DNA of 55,838 nt from a virus: positions 1 through 55,838 of the IMG/VR virus record IMGVR_UViG_3300030329_002466; one strand, written 5' to 3'. The position numbers and the translations under genes were made by a program. Positions 1 through 8,304 of the stretch are shown piece by piece (position 1 is the first letter of the stretch; every line of letters begins with the position of its first letter). The notes beneath the pieces are model-generated. The model ran no database searches and was not told where the DNA came from. It worked only from the letters and a program-made list of their open reading frames with translations.

Positions 1-483
1 GGGGCGATTGAGCAAGATTTAAGAATGGCTTGTATACCAGATAGTATACATTTTATAGGATTTGTATTTACTGGAGGTCCAAAAGGTACAAAAACTCAAG
101 TTTATAGAGATTATGTGTCATATATTCAAAAAGGACAGGTAAAAGTACCAAATTTTAAGAAATTACCCGAAAATGAGTCGAAATTAGTGAGAAAATGGCT
201 AAGAGAGCATACAGATTTAGAATATGTTATGGATATAGCCAATAAAACAGAGAAAATATCTGCTCCAGATACAAAACATGATGATTATTGTGATAGTTCA
301 GTTATGGGCATACACGCAGCACTTTCTATGCTTCCAGCAGAGGGTTCATTCGCTTCTGTTAGTGTAGAAAACAAAAAAAGCTATAAAAACAGCACTTTAG
401 GGAAGGCTAGTGGAAATATGGGAGTATTTACATCCAAAACACGTAATAAACCCTTCTCTAAGCGCCGTATAAGGTGGTTATAG
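1..483 (+). CDS. terL: Terminase large subunit, C-terminal nuclease part (5' truncated)
   Basis: The reading frame is open from base 1 (first in-frame codons GGG GCG ATT), so this is the 3' end of a longer gene cut by the window edge. The visible part is about 160 residues. It carries HDDYCDSS near its end, matching the acidic D-D...D motif of the RNase H-fold nuclease of phage terminases that cuts concatemeric DNA during packaging. The ATPase half is outside the window. Its place directly before portal, protease and capsid genes is the classical HK97-type packaging order. The identification rests on the acidic motif and this synteny. Confidence 0.8.
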   Translation, partial: GAIEQDLRMACIPDSIHFIGFVFTGGPKGTKTQVYRDYVSYIQKGQVKVPNFKKLPENESKLVRKWLREHTDLEYVMDIANKTEKISAPDTKHDDYCDSSVMGIHAALSMLPAEGSFASVSVENKKSYKNSTLGKASGNMGVFTSKTRNKPFSKRRIRWL

Positions 484-490
484 GGAAAAC

Positions 491-499
491 CTTTATATA
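491..499 (+). promoter_or_regulatory. Archaeal-type TATA box before the portal gene
   Basis: CTTTATATA preceded by GGGAAAAC, about 30 bases before the portal ATG at 529. It matches the box found before most other operons in the window. The short distance suggests a very short or absent leader. Confidence 0.7.
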
Positions 500-528
500 G
501 TAACAGTAGATATATATTTGTGAATTAA

Positions 529-1788
529 ATGGCTCTCCGCGATTATTGGCCTTTTAGTAGGCGCTCGTTCGCTACCGTTGGTAGCAATCCGTCATATGCG
601 AAAGACGAACCTCGCAGTTACGGTGAAGGTGTTATAAGAAGACTACGTTTACAGCAAGGAAGGTTCGGAAATGACTATGAAAGGCACATAGGTGATGGTA
701 AAGCATATATGGATGTTTACCTTAGTGACCCTTTAGTTAGAACATTAATAGACTTACCATGTCTTTATGCAAGTAAGGATGGTTGGGATATAGTTACAGA
801 TGATGAAAATTTAAGAGATTCTATAACTGAAATGTTTAATGAAATAAATATAGACCAACTTATTTATGGTTGGTTACGTAATGCTAGAATATTCGGTACG
901 AGCTATTTAGAGTGGACGGGTGACAACCTAGTTCTACGCTCTTCACAAAATATGTATATACAGAGGGATGAAAATGGACAAATTAAGTACTATTACCAAA
1001 AAGTTGGCTCCCCAGATGAAGATATACGATTTGAAGAAGACGAAATGGTACACTTACTTAACAACACGTTCGATGATTACGCTTATGGTCTTTCTGACAT
1101 CCACCCAATTCTTTATTTGGTTGACCTTAAAGATTATGCAGAACGAGATGTCGGCACTGCTCTCAATAAATACGCTGTTAGTAGGTTTGATATTAGCGCT
1201 GGACTCCCCGATATGCCTTATGGTCCTGATAAAATTAACGAAATTGTGGACGCATTCAATTCCTTGGAACCCGGCGAAGACATTATTCATGGTAACGATA
1301 TTGTTGTCAAGGAACTTCAAGGTACCCAAAGAGCATTCGAATATGGTAAATATATGGATGATATTACAAAAAAGATTCATATGGCACTTAAAGTACCGAT
1401 AACCATGTGGGAAAAGCCAGAACAAGCTCGACCTATTTTCGAACCTTATGTTAAATATTTACAAGCGTCCGTGGAAGCTGCACTCAATTCGCAGTTACTT
1501 CCGCAACTTGGGGACGCACAATTTAAGTTCCGCCAAATCAATGTTGATGACGCTTTTGTTAAAGCAAAGACAGATATGGTTTACCTCGCTGAAGGTGTGC
1601 TTTCACCTGAAGAGGTAAGAATGGAACGTGGTATGAATCCTGCAGGAGTACAAGAACTACAGGACACTGCTGAAAACGTTAATGTTTCTGGTGGTAAAGA
1701 CCAAGATAAGAAAGAAGAAAGCAAGAGAACCGAGAACAGAGGTAATCAACCAGCGGCAAATGCCACAGGAGATAGAAAGAATGAGTGA
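529..1788 (+). CDS. Portal protein
   Basis: This 419-residue protein is expected to form the ring at the capsid vertex through which DNA enters. Length, position between terminase and prohead protease, and general composition fit phage portal proteins: a mixed alpha/beta core, a long helical stretch around residues 200-340 and a polar, charged C-terminal tail of about 40 residues. The start at 529 follows a TATA box at 491-499 and has no clear Shine-Dalgarno site, consistent with a near-leaderless transcript. Its last 8 bases overlap the start of the protease gene, which suggests translational coupling. The call is by synteny and overall character, as no unique catalytic motif exists for portals. 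Confidence 0.8.
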   Translation: MALRDYWPFSRRSFATVGSNPSYAKDEPRSYGEGVIRRLRLQQGRFGNDYERHIGDGKAYMDVYLSDPLVRTLIDLPCLYASKDGWDIVTDDENLRDSITEMFNEINIDQLIYGWLRNARIFGTSYLEWTGDNLVLRSSQNMYIQRDENGQIKYYYQKVGSPDEDIRFEEDEMVHLLNNTFDDYAYGLSDIHPILYLVDLKDYAERDVGTALNKYAVSRFDISAGLPDMPYGPDKINEIVDAFNSLEPGEDIIHGNDIVVKELQGTQRAFEYGKYMDDITKKIHMALKVPITMWEKPEQARPIFEPYVKYLQASVEAALNSQLLPQLGDAQFKFRQINVDDAFVKAKTDMVYLAEGVLSPEEVRMERGMNPAGVQELQDTAENVNVSGGKDQDKKEESKRTENRGNQPAANATGDRKNE

Positions 1789-3001
1789 GTACGAAAAGTG
1801 CAAGTTAGAGACAGCCCAAACTCTTAAAAAGAGAGGGTTTGAAAATTATGAGTCTATGGCAGCAGGAATGTGTAAACTATGGGCTGATGATAATGGTGTA
1901 GAGCGAAATTTCGCTAGAGATAGAGCAAATGAGGAACAAACAAGAAGTTTTGCTGTAGGAGTTGGAGAGCTTACCACAGTTGAAGATTTTGTAGAATTCC
2001 CTGTTACAGCTATAACATCAGGGCTACATGATGCTGACGGAGACCAAAAGGTTTATATAGAACCGTCCATTATACATAATAGTGTAGGAAATTTTAACGA
2101 ATTACCTATATATTATACGCACCAGCGTACACCAGAGGATTTAATTGGTAAAGCAGTAAGTCCCGAGGTAATTGAAACGGACGATGGTAAGACAGCTATT
2201 AAAATGTTGGCTAAAATCGACAAAAATGCAAATGAAAGAGCACGTGAGGTGCTAAATAAGGTTGATGACGGCGATATTACGCATGTCAGCATTGACTGGG
2301 CCTCAAATGACGTTGATGTCATGGGAGAACCATTCGCTACTGATATACGACCCGCCGAAATAAGTTTTATTGATAATGAAATTGCGACTCCAGTCTGTGA
2401 GTCTTGCACTATTGATGGTCAATGTGACGACCACGAAGGAAGTGAAGAAGAAACTTGCTGCGATGATTGCAAGGAAGGAAAGGAATGTGAAGACTCAAAC
2501 GAGGATTTAAATATGACTGAAGAAACAGTAAATAAGTCAGAAGCCGAGTCAATAGTCGAGCGAGAGTTCGCCTCAGTTAAGAATGAACTTGCAGAGATGA
2601 AAACATCTTTCGAAGAAGTAAATTCAAAATACTCTGAAGCATTAGACACAATCGCTACTTTCGAAAAGGAAGCTGAAGAACGCGCAGTTGCAGAAGCAAA
2701 AGCACGTAAAGGAGCATTCATTTCAAAGATTGTATCTAAAGAGTTAGTTCTCAACTCAATCGACGAAGAAGCAAAGGAAGCACGGGAAAAAGAACTATCA
2801 GCTTGGGAAGAAACCAAACTAGATGGTTTTGCAGCTGCATTGGAAGCAATTCCAGAGCCAGAAGCAACCGAGCGAACTTTTGGAAAAGGCAAGGCCCACG
2901 ATGACGAAGAAAGCCCAGTAGAGGCTGAAGAAACAAGCCGTTTATTCGCAATGGATAACGGAAACATGGTGCTCAATAAAGATGCACTAAGGAGAAACTA
3001 A
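1781..3001 (+). CDS. HK97-type prohead protease fused to a scaffold-like coiled-coil tail
   Basis: The 406-residue protein has an N-terminal S78-like protease domain (about residues 45-205). The likely catalytic histidine is in YYTHQR and the serine in THVSIDW, followed by an AEISFI strand typical of the family. Residues about 206-240 form a Cys-rich acidic linker with two CxxCx5C units. Residues 245-406 are charged and largely helical, as expected of a capsid scaffold (delta domain) removed on maturation. The ATG at 1781 was chosen over upstream in-frame starts because AGGAG lies about 9 bases before it and because it overlaps the portal stop. The Cys linker is unusual for this family. Confidence 0.8.
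   Translation: MSEYEKCKLETAQTLKKRGFENYESMAAGMCKLWADDNGVERNFARDRANEEQTRSFAVGVGELTTVEDFVEFPVTAITSGLHDADGDQKVYIEPSIIHNSVGNFNELPIYYTHQRTPEDLIGKAVSPEVIETDDGKTAIKMLAKIDKNANERAREVLNKVDDGDITHVSIDWASNDVDVMGEPFATDIRPAEISFIDNEIATPVCESCTIDGQCDDHEGSEEETCCDDCKEGKECEDSNEDLNMTEETVNKSEAESIVEREFASVKNELAEMKTSFEEVNSKYSEALDTIATFEKEAEERAVAEAKARKGAFISKIVSKELVLNSIDEEAKEAREKELSAWEETKLDGFAAALEAIPEPEATERTFGKGKAHDDEESPVEAEETSRLFAMDNGNMVLNKDALRRN
2513..3001 (+). CDS. Possible nested scaffold protein from an internal start
   Basis: An in-frame ATG at 2513 follows GAGG at 2501-2504 with 8 bases spacing. It would yield a 162-residue scaffold-only product beginning MTEETVNKSE, exactly at the boundary between the Cys linker and the coiled-coil region. 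Nested scaffold genes of this kind are known in lambda (Nu3 within C). This is inference from the start-site context only. Confidence 0.35.
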   Translation: MTEETVNKSEAESIVEREFASVKNELAEMKTSFEEVNSKYSEALDTIATFEKEAEERAVAEAKARKGAFISKIVSKELVLNSIDEEAKEAREKELSAWEETKLDGFAAALEAIPEPEATERTFGKGKAHDDEESPVEAEETSRLFAMDNGNMVLNKDALRRN

Positions 3002-3003
3002 AT

Positions 3004-3447
3004 ATGGCAACAGAAATTTTAGTAAATGATGGTGGTGCACCAGCTAGGATTATGAATCTTGGTGTTGGAAACGCAGCTATTGATGCAGGTACATTCGTTG
3101 ATATCGCCAGTACCGGTAAAATTGTCGCAGCAGGAACTGGATATGCAGATGCAGAACAAGGTTCTACCGGACAAACCGTGGCTTTAGGTGTTTTATTAAC
3201 AGATGCAGCCGCTAACGCAGCAACTTCTATCATAACAGGAAAAGGTGTAATCTGTAACGTAATAGCTGGAGAAGCTTTATCAACTATTGGTACAGAAGTT
3301 ACTATTAATGAAGCTGGTCTTGTTGAAGCAACAGATGACGCAGATAATCACCGAGCAGTAGGTATAACCCTAGCAGCAAGTGTAACCACAGCAACAAAAT
3401 CTGATGGTAGCGCAATACCTCACATGGTAAAGGTACTTTTAGTATAA
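3004..3447 (+). CDS. Small capsid decoration/cement-like protein
   Basis: A 147-residue Ala/Gly/Thr-rich protein of short beta strands, lacking Cys apart from one residue, lying directly between protease-scaffold and major capsid protein. This is where many tailed phages encode head decoration (gpD-like or DUF2190-like) proteins that stabilise the shell. The pattern of alternating GxVxxxxAG turns resembles those cement proteins. The start is 3 bases after the protease stop and follows AAGGAG. Function is inferred from position and composition. Confidence 0.6.
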   Translation: MATEILVNDGGAPARIMNLGVGNAAIDAGTFVDIASTGKIVAAGTGYADAEQGSTGQTVALGVLLTDAAANAATSIITGKGVICNVIAGEALSTIGTEVTINEAGLVEATDDADNHRAVGITLAASVTTATKSDGSAIPHMVKVLLV

Positions 3448-3460
3448 GGAGAAATAAAAT

Positions 3461-4558
3461 ATGGTAACAGCAAACACAGGTATTCTCACATCTGCTAATG
3501 CAGGAGACGGCACGACAAGCACTATTGCAAATCGTGTACTCGTTGATTTCAAAGATGCATTACAAGATTACAGGACAACATCAATGGATGTATTGTCTAT
3601 GTTCGCAGAGAATATGGAAACAGACACAGGTGGGGACATTGATTTGACTATCGCAAAACCAAGCATGTCTATGGAAGAGATAGATGAAGGTACCACACCA
3701 GCATATCAACACACCTCTCTACGTAACGAGCGTATCAACGTTAAAGAATGGGGTCTAGCAGTCGCGGTAACCCGCAGAATGATTGAAGATTCAAGATTTA
3801 ATGAAGTTGAATTAGCTTTGAACGAAGCAAAGAGAGCAGTTGAGAGACACGTAACGAAACACGCTATGTATGCATTAATGGGAGTAGGAAACGCTACACT
3901 AAGAACAGGTGTATCTAATACTACTATTACTACTGGTGTAGAAACAGCAGTAACATCTTTCGCTAACAATCCGCACGGTGCTTTCTACGGAAAAACACCA
4001 GAAGATGGTTCAAGATTGGTTGAGTACGGAGACAACACAGCAGCAGAGTTAGGAGCTTTAGCTTGGGCTAGTGGAAGCAATACTGGTTCACACTATCAAC
4101 CAAGTGGAGGTTCACAGACCGCTCCCGGTCAAATAGCTCTTTCTGATGTTACAGGCGCTATAGAATTCATGTCACTTAAAGGTGCAAACCCAGATACTAT
4201 TTTAGTATCACCTTCGCACTACAAGTCTTTACTTGATTTGGCAGACTTCACAACTGCTTTAACCACTGGTACAACTATTGGTGAGTTTGGTGGTTCAGAT
4301 GCTCAACACTTACAGAGTGCAGCACAGAACGGCGTGATTGGTAATCTTTTCGGTCTTAGAGTCGTATCTAATGCTTGGGTTCCAACCGATAGATACGGTA
4401 TTTTCGATACAAACATAAAACCAATGGCTTATGTTCAAAGACGTGGTTTAACTGTAGAAGAAGCTACCCCCGGATTCGGAATCGTCGGTTCATACTTATC
4501 TATGAGATATGGTATGAAAATCGTACGTCCTGAAGCTGGAATGATTATTTACGATTAA
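3461..4558 (+). CDS. Major capsid protein, HK97 fold
   Basis: This 365-residue protein should form the icosahedral shell. It shows the HK97-type layout: an N-terminal arm, a spine-helix region rich in E and R around residues 110-150 (AVTRRMIEDSRFNEVELALN), a central P/A-domain stretch containing DTILVSPSHYKSLLDL, and a C-terminal strand ending GMKIVRPEAGMIIYD. Those last two elements are common to archaeal and phage HK97 capsid proteins. AAGGAG lies 8 bases before the ATG, so it should be highly translated, and a strong hairpin follows at 4591-4614. No separate N-terminal delta domain is seen, consistent with a scaffold carried by the upstream protease gene. Confidence 0.85.
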   Translation: MVTANTGILTSANAGDGTTSTIANRVLVDFKDALQDYRTTSMDVLSMFAENMETDTGGDIDLTIAKPSMSMEEIDEGTTPAYQHTSLRNERINVKEWGLAVAVTRRMIEDSRFNEVELALNEAKRAVERHVTKHAMYALMGVGNATLRTGVSNTTITTGVETAVTSFANNPHGAFYGKTPEDGSRLVEYGDNTAAELGALAWASGSNTGSHYQPSGGSQTAPGQIALSDVTGAIEFMSLKGANPDTILVSPSHYKSLLDLADFTTALTTGTTIGEFGGSDAQHLQSAAQNGVIGNLFGLRVVSNAWVPTDRYGIFDTNIKPMAYVQRRGLTVEEATPGFGIVGSYLSMRYGMKIVRPEAGMIIYD

Positions 4559-4590
4559 AGTTAAATAATCAAAATCATACGCAAGGTTAT

Positions 4591-4614
4591 GGGGAAGAGC
4601 CTTAAGTCTTCCCC
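4591..4614 (+). terminator. Hairpin after the major capsid gene
   Basis: A perfect 8-bp stem GGGGAAGA/TCTTCCCC with an 8-base loop, 33 bases after the capsid stop and followed by AAAATATG. It could attenuate transcription or protect the capsid mRNA 3' end. No long U-tract follows, so it is not a classical factor-independent terminator. A weaker stem GTCG...CGAC lies just downstream (about 4622-4646). Confidence 0.5.
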
Positions 4615-4670
4615 AAAATATGTCGATTCATTCCGAAAGGATGCGACGTTAAAAAGTAAAAAGGTAAAAA

Positions 4671-5120
4671 ATGGCATTAAAAGATAATCGCGGAGGACGC
4701 GAATTTGATAAGTTTGTAGCTGATGGTTCAGGTAATACTTCGTTGAGAGTTACAACTACAACTGCAGTAACAACATCAGCTAGCGCAGCAACTGTTACGG
4801 TCGCAGCTACTAGTGGAACCGGTACAGAAATTCTTGGAGCTACAGATGTTGAAGGAAAATCCCGTATGGGTATACAATTTTTCAATGTTACAGCAAGTGG
4901 AGATTATACATTTAAAGTTTGGGGTAGTTTAGTATCAAGTCCGGGTTCAGTAGGTGGAGCTAACTGGACTCAAATTGGAGATGATATTGCAGTTGCAGCA
5001 TCAACACCCAATGCTTATAAGGCAATATCCACAACCCCTATTAAATCTGTAGGAGTTACTTGTTATAAGACTGGTGGTGCTGGAACTCAAACAGCTACAG
5101 TATATTTAATGGCAGACTAA
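4671..5120 (+). CDS. Small virion structural protein, function unknown
   Basis: 149 residues, rich in Thr, Ala, Gly and Val, with a beta-sandwich-like alternation (for example SGDYTFKVWGSL) and no catalytic motif. It lies between the capsid gene and the LamG block, so a capsid-surface or adaptor role, perhaps linking the LamG proteins to the shell, is plausible. The 113-base gap before it contains the capsid hairpin, suggesting it is expressed at a different level from the capsid protein. Confidence 0.5.
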   Translation: MALKDNRGGREFDKFVADGSGNTSLRVTTTTAVTTSASAATVTVAATSGTGTEILGATDVEGKSRMGIQFFNVTASGDYTFKVWGSLVSSPGSVGGANWTQIGDDIAVAASTPNAYKAISTTPIKSVGVTCYKTGGAGTQTATVYLMAD

Positions 5121-5199
5121 GGAGTAAGTTCTTGGAATTTATTTACAGTCCAGCCAGTCGCCCCCCAATGAGTGTAAGCTTTTGTGAGGAGGTGGCATA

Positions 5200-8100
5200 A
5201 TGGCTGTAGTAACGTGGGATGGCTCAAGTTCTACTGATTGGAATACTGCGGCTAACTGGGATACAAATGCAGTACCGACATCATCAGATGATGTAATTAT
5301 ACCAGATACATCAAGTATAAACAACTGTGAATTATCAGCAACTGGCGGTAATCCTAAAAATGTTCATTCTTTAAAATTAGAAGCAAACGGGACTTTAGTT
5401 GGTAATGACATTGCAATAAGAGTATATGGTGAAGGTGATGGTTCAAGTGGAACTACTAACGGTTATGCAGTAGATTTAGATGGTATTGTGTCAGGCCTTT
5501 TACATCTAACAATACAGACAGATGACACTACTAATTTAGATATTATACCTTCATCTGGAAATGTACACGATTTAACTATTAATTTAGGTGATGCGGCTAG
5601 AATTGCAAAAATACAAACAGGCGGGCCAACACTTACTGGAGACCTTACAATAACGTCAGGTCAACTAAGCACAGAAAACAATGCACTTACAGTAACAGGA
5701 AGCACAACAATAGGGCCGAACAGTGGTGCAGCAGACCAAGCAACATTAACTTGTAATGCTTCAACTTGTAGTTTTGGTGCAGCCGTAACGTCAGGTTATG
5801 CTTTAGATGTAAAACGGGGTGGAACATTTAATGGAGGAAGTGGAACTCATACCAGTGGGGCTGTTAAAGTTACAACAGATTCTAATGCTGATGCTAAATT
5901 AGATTTTACAAGTGGAACGCACGTTATTAGCTCAGAATACACAAGTGAAGATAGATTTTTTGAACTTACAACAGGAACGGTTACACATAGTAATGGAACT
6001 ATTTTACTTAATGCAGCAGTAACGTCAGCTATACAATGGACTACAACTACTGGAGATAATGGCCCGTATAATCTTACTTTAAGTCACGCTTCTAACACTA
6101 CAAAACCAAGAAATGCATTAACGATATTAAATAATCTGACAATAACATCAGGAACATTTAATACACAATATGATGGTTCTGATAAAGACCTTACAGTAAC
6201 AGGACATTGTAGTGTTGGCACTGCTGGTACATTAACATGTAATACTTCTACTTGTCAATTTGGTAGTCTGCAAGTAACTAATAGTGGTTCCGCTACGATG
6301 AATTTTTCATCAGGTACAACAACTATAGATTGTTCAACAGCGGGTGATGGTACTTGGGCTACCCAATTTGGAAGTTCTGCTACTATAAATTTTAATAATG
6401 GAATAATCAAGTTTGCTAAAACAGATAGTGGGACAAGATATCTTAATTTTTCACAAACTCATCCTCTGAATAATGTAATAGTAGACACAAATTATGATAT
6501 ACCTTTCGCAGGACAATTTAATACAACTGGGTATTTAGATATACAAGATGGCACATTAAAATCATATGGTGGTTCATCAGATATGGCTATAAGTGGAGAC
6601 CTTACAGTAGGAAATGGTACTGATGCAGCTAGACTAGAGTACACAAGTGACGCAAATGGATTCCACAATCAATCTTTTGGTAGTGTAACAGTGAATGCTA
6701 ATGGAACGTTTGATGCAAGTAATCGAATTACTACTATTAATGGCGGCTTTCACAATAATGGTACTTTTAATGATAATGGTGGTAAAATAGAAATGGGCGG
6801 AACTGGTTCAGTAGTTAATGAGCTCGTTCCGAATTTGAATATTAATAATGAAGCTGTTTATGGTAATTTTAATGCCACAACATCTTCACTGACATCTGCT
6901 GCAGGTGGTTTTGATAATATATGGCAATATGATGGAGGATGTTTTGCAGCTTGGGTTTATCCTAAAGGAGTAGGAGAAGGAAGTTATGGCCGATTGTTTC
7001 AAAAGGGAGCTAATTACTGCCATATTGGTTCTTTATCAGGTGGTTTTGTAAATATTAGTTTTGGCATAGACCATAGCACAACTGCTGGTGCTTGGACTAC
7101 AACAAATAACGTTCTTCCTGTTGATAGTTGGTCACACGTTGCTATTGTATACGATTCTGATTCAACAAGTAACAACCCTGTAATATATGTAAACGGAGTT
7201 AGCGTTGCTGTAACAGAAGGCACAACACCTGCTGGAAGTTATAATAGTGATGCTTCAAGCGATTTGTATATTGGCAATAAATCAGATGGCTCAAAAACTT
7301 GGGATGGTTACCTAATGGATATTAAAATTTACAAGAATGTAGCAATTACAGCAACCAATGTAGCAAAGATGGCATCTAAGATTAATGTAGATAAAGATGC
7401 TCCAGATATGGCAGACTCTACAAAATTATTTGGATGGTATAAATTTACATCTGATGCAACTACAGATTCAAGCGGTAACAACCATACACTTACAGCATCT
7501 AATATGGGCAGTGTAGTTTACGATGCATTCACTTCAACTTTACTACCAACTATGACAGAGGTTGACTCATTAGAAGTTAGCTCTGGTGTATTAGATTTAG
7601 ATAATAGAAATTATGTCGATTTCGATGGTAGTGCAGATTATATTACTATTGCTGATGCGGCATCTTTAGACCCTACTGATGGATATTTGACTCTATCGGC
7701 TTGGATATATCCAGATAATATTTCAGCAGGAGCAAGAGGTATAATAGCTAAAAGAGCAGCTACCGAACAGACAGGTGCATATCACTTTGGACAAAACGGT
7801 GATGAACTTAATTTTAGGATTTATGCCAGCGATGGCGCATCAACTACTGTAACAACTACTAGTTCTCCACTTGTAGCAAGTCAATGGCAACACATAGTTG
7901 TAACAATGGACGATGTAGCTGATGATGTTTATTTTTATGTTGACGGTGTTCAGGTTGGAAGTGACACTTCTACTATAACTGTTGCCTTTACAGATTCCTC
8001 TCATCCTTTACTAATAGGTTGGTCAGGTCAAGGAAGTGAATACTTTAATGGTCGTATTAGAGATGTACGATTTTACGATTATAACTTAAGTGCTGAGCAA

Positions 8101-8304
8101 GTTAAAAGTTTATACTTAGGTAGATATTTACCTACACCTTTACACTGGTGGAAGATAAATGAAGGCACAGGTGCAACAGCAACTATAGAAGATTATGGCA
8201 CAGGAACTGATGCCGATGGAACTGGTGTTAGCTTAACTTGGGCAGGAACTGACAATTTCAAAGTAAACGGAAGTGCTCGAATAGGCACTAACGGGAGCAT
8301 ATAA
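5200..8304 (+). CDS. Giant LamG-domain adhesin-like virion protein 1
   Basis: 1034 residues. The N-terminus (WDGSSSTDWNTAANW) resembles the opening of beta-helical adhesin repeats, followed by about 500 residues of short TLT/GTFN-type strands. Two LamG/concanavalin-like domains follow (about 560-735 and 800-980), each with the hallmarks xDGxxDYI, AWIYP, WQHIVVTMD, YVDGVQVG and IRDVRFYDYNLSAEQ. LamG domains bind glycans or proteins, so a receptor-binding or surface-decorating fibre is the likely role. AGGAGG lies 8 bases before the ATG. The stop TAA shares a base with the ATG of the next gene, indicating coupling. Confidence 0.75.
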   Translation: MAVVTWDGSSSTDWNTAANWDTNAVPTSSDDVIIPDTSSINNCELSATGGNPKNVHSLKLEANGTLVGNDIAIRVYGEGDGSSGTTNGYAVDLDGIVSGLLHLTIQTDDTTNLDIIPSSGNVHDLTINLGDAARIAKIQTGGPTLTGDLTITSGQLSTENNALTVTGSTTIGPNSGAADQATLTCNASTCSFGAAVTSGYALDVKRGGTFNGGSGTHTSGAVKVTTDSNADAKLDFTSGTHVISSEYTSEDRFFELTTGTVTHSNGTILLNAAVTSAIQWTTTTGDNGPYNLTLSHASNTTKPRNALTILNNLTITSGTFNTQYDGSDKDLTVTGHCSVGTAGTLTCNTSTCQFGSLQVTNSGSATMNFSSGTTTIDCSTAGDGTWATQFGSSATINFNNGIIKFAKTDSGTRYLNFSQTHPLNNVIVDTNYDIPFAGQFNTTGYLDIQDGTLKSYGGSSDMAISGDLTVGNGTDAARLEYTSDANGFHNQSFGSVTVNANGTFDASNRITTINGGFHNNGTFNDNGGKIEMGGTGSVVNELVPNLNINNEAVYGNFNATTSSLTSAAGGFDNIWQYDGGCFAAWVYPKGVGEGSYGRLFQKGANYCHIGSLSGGFVNISFGIDHSTTAGAWTTTNNVLPVDSWSHVAIVYDSDSTSNNPVIYVNGVSVAVTEGTTPAGSYNSDASSDLYIGNKSDGSKTWDGYLMDIKIYKNVAITATNVAKMASKINVDKDAPDMADSTKLFGWYKFTSDATTDSSGNNHTLTASNMGSVVYDAFTSTLLPTMTEVDSLEVSSGVLDLDNRNYVDFDGSADYITIADAASLDPTDGYLTLSAWIYPDNISAGARGIIAKRAATEQTGAYHFGQNGDELNFRIYASDGASTTVTTTSSPLVASQWQHIVVTMDDVADDVYFYVDGVQVGSDTSTITVAFTDSSHPLLIGWSGQGSEYFNGRIRDVRFYDYNLSAEQVKSLYLGRYLPTPLHWWKINEGTGATATIEDYGTGTDADGTGVSLTWAGTDNFKVNGSARIGTNGSI

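Noticed and set aside
968-1425. Alternative frames over the portal gene on both strands
   Set aside because: They lie wholly within the portal gene, lack ribosome sites and have no domain character.
2113-2976. Ser-rich minus-strand frames over the protease-scaffold gene
   Set aside because: Antisense shadows of the Glu/Ala-rich coiled-coil coding sequence (TTC/GC-rich complements give Ser), with no promoter or SD.
5168-5200. Ten-codon frame MSVSFCEEVA ending in the TAATG of the first LamG gene
   Set aside because: Its coding sequence contains the AGGAGG that serves the LamG start, and the peptide is too short to support on its own.
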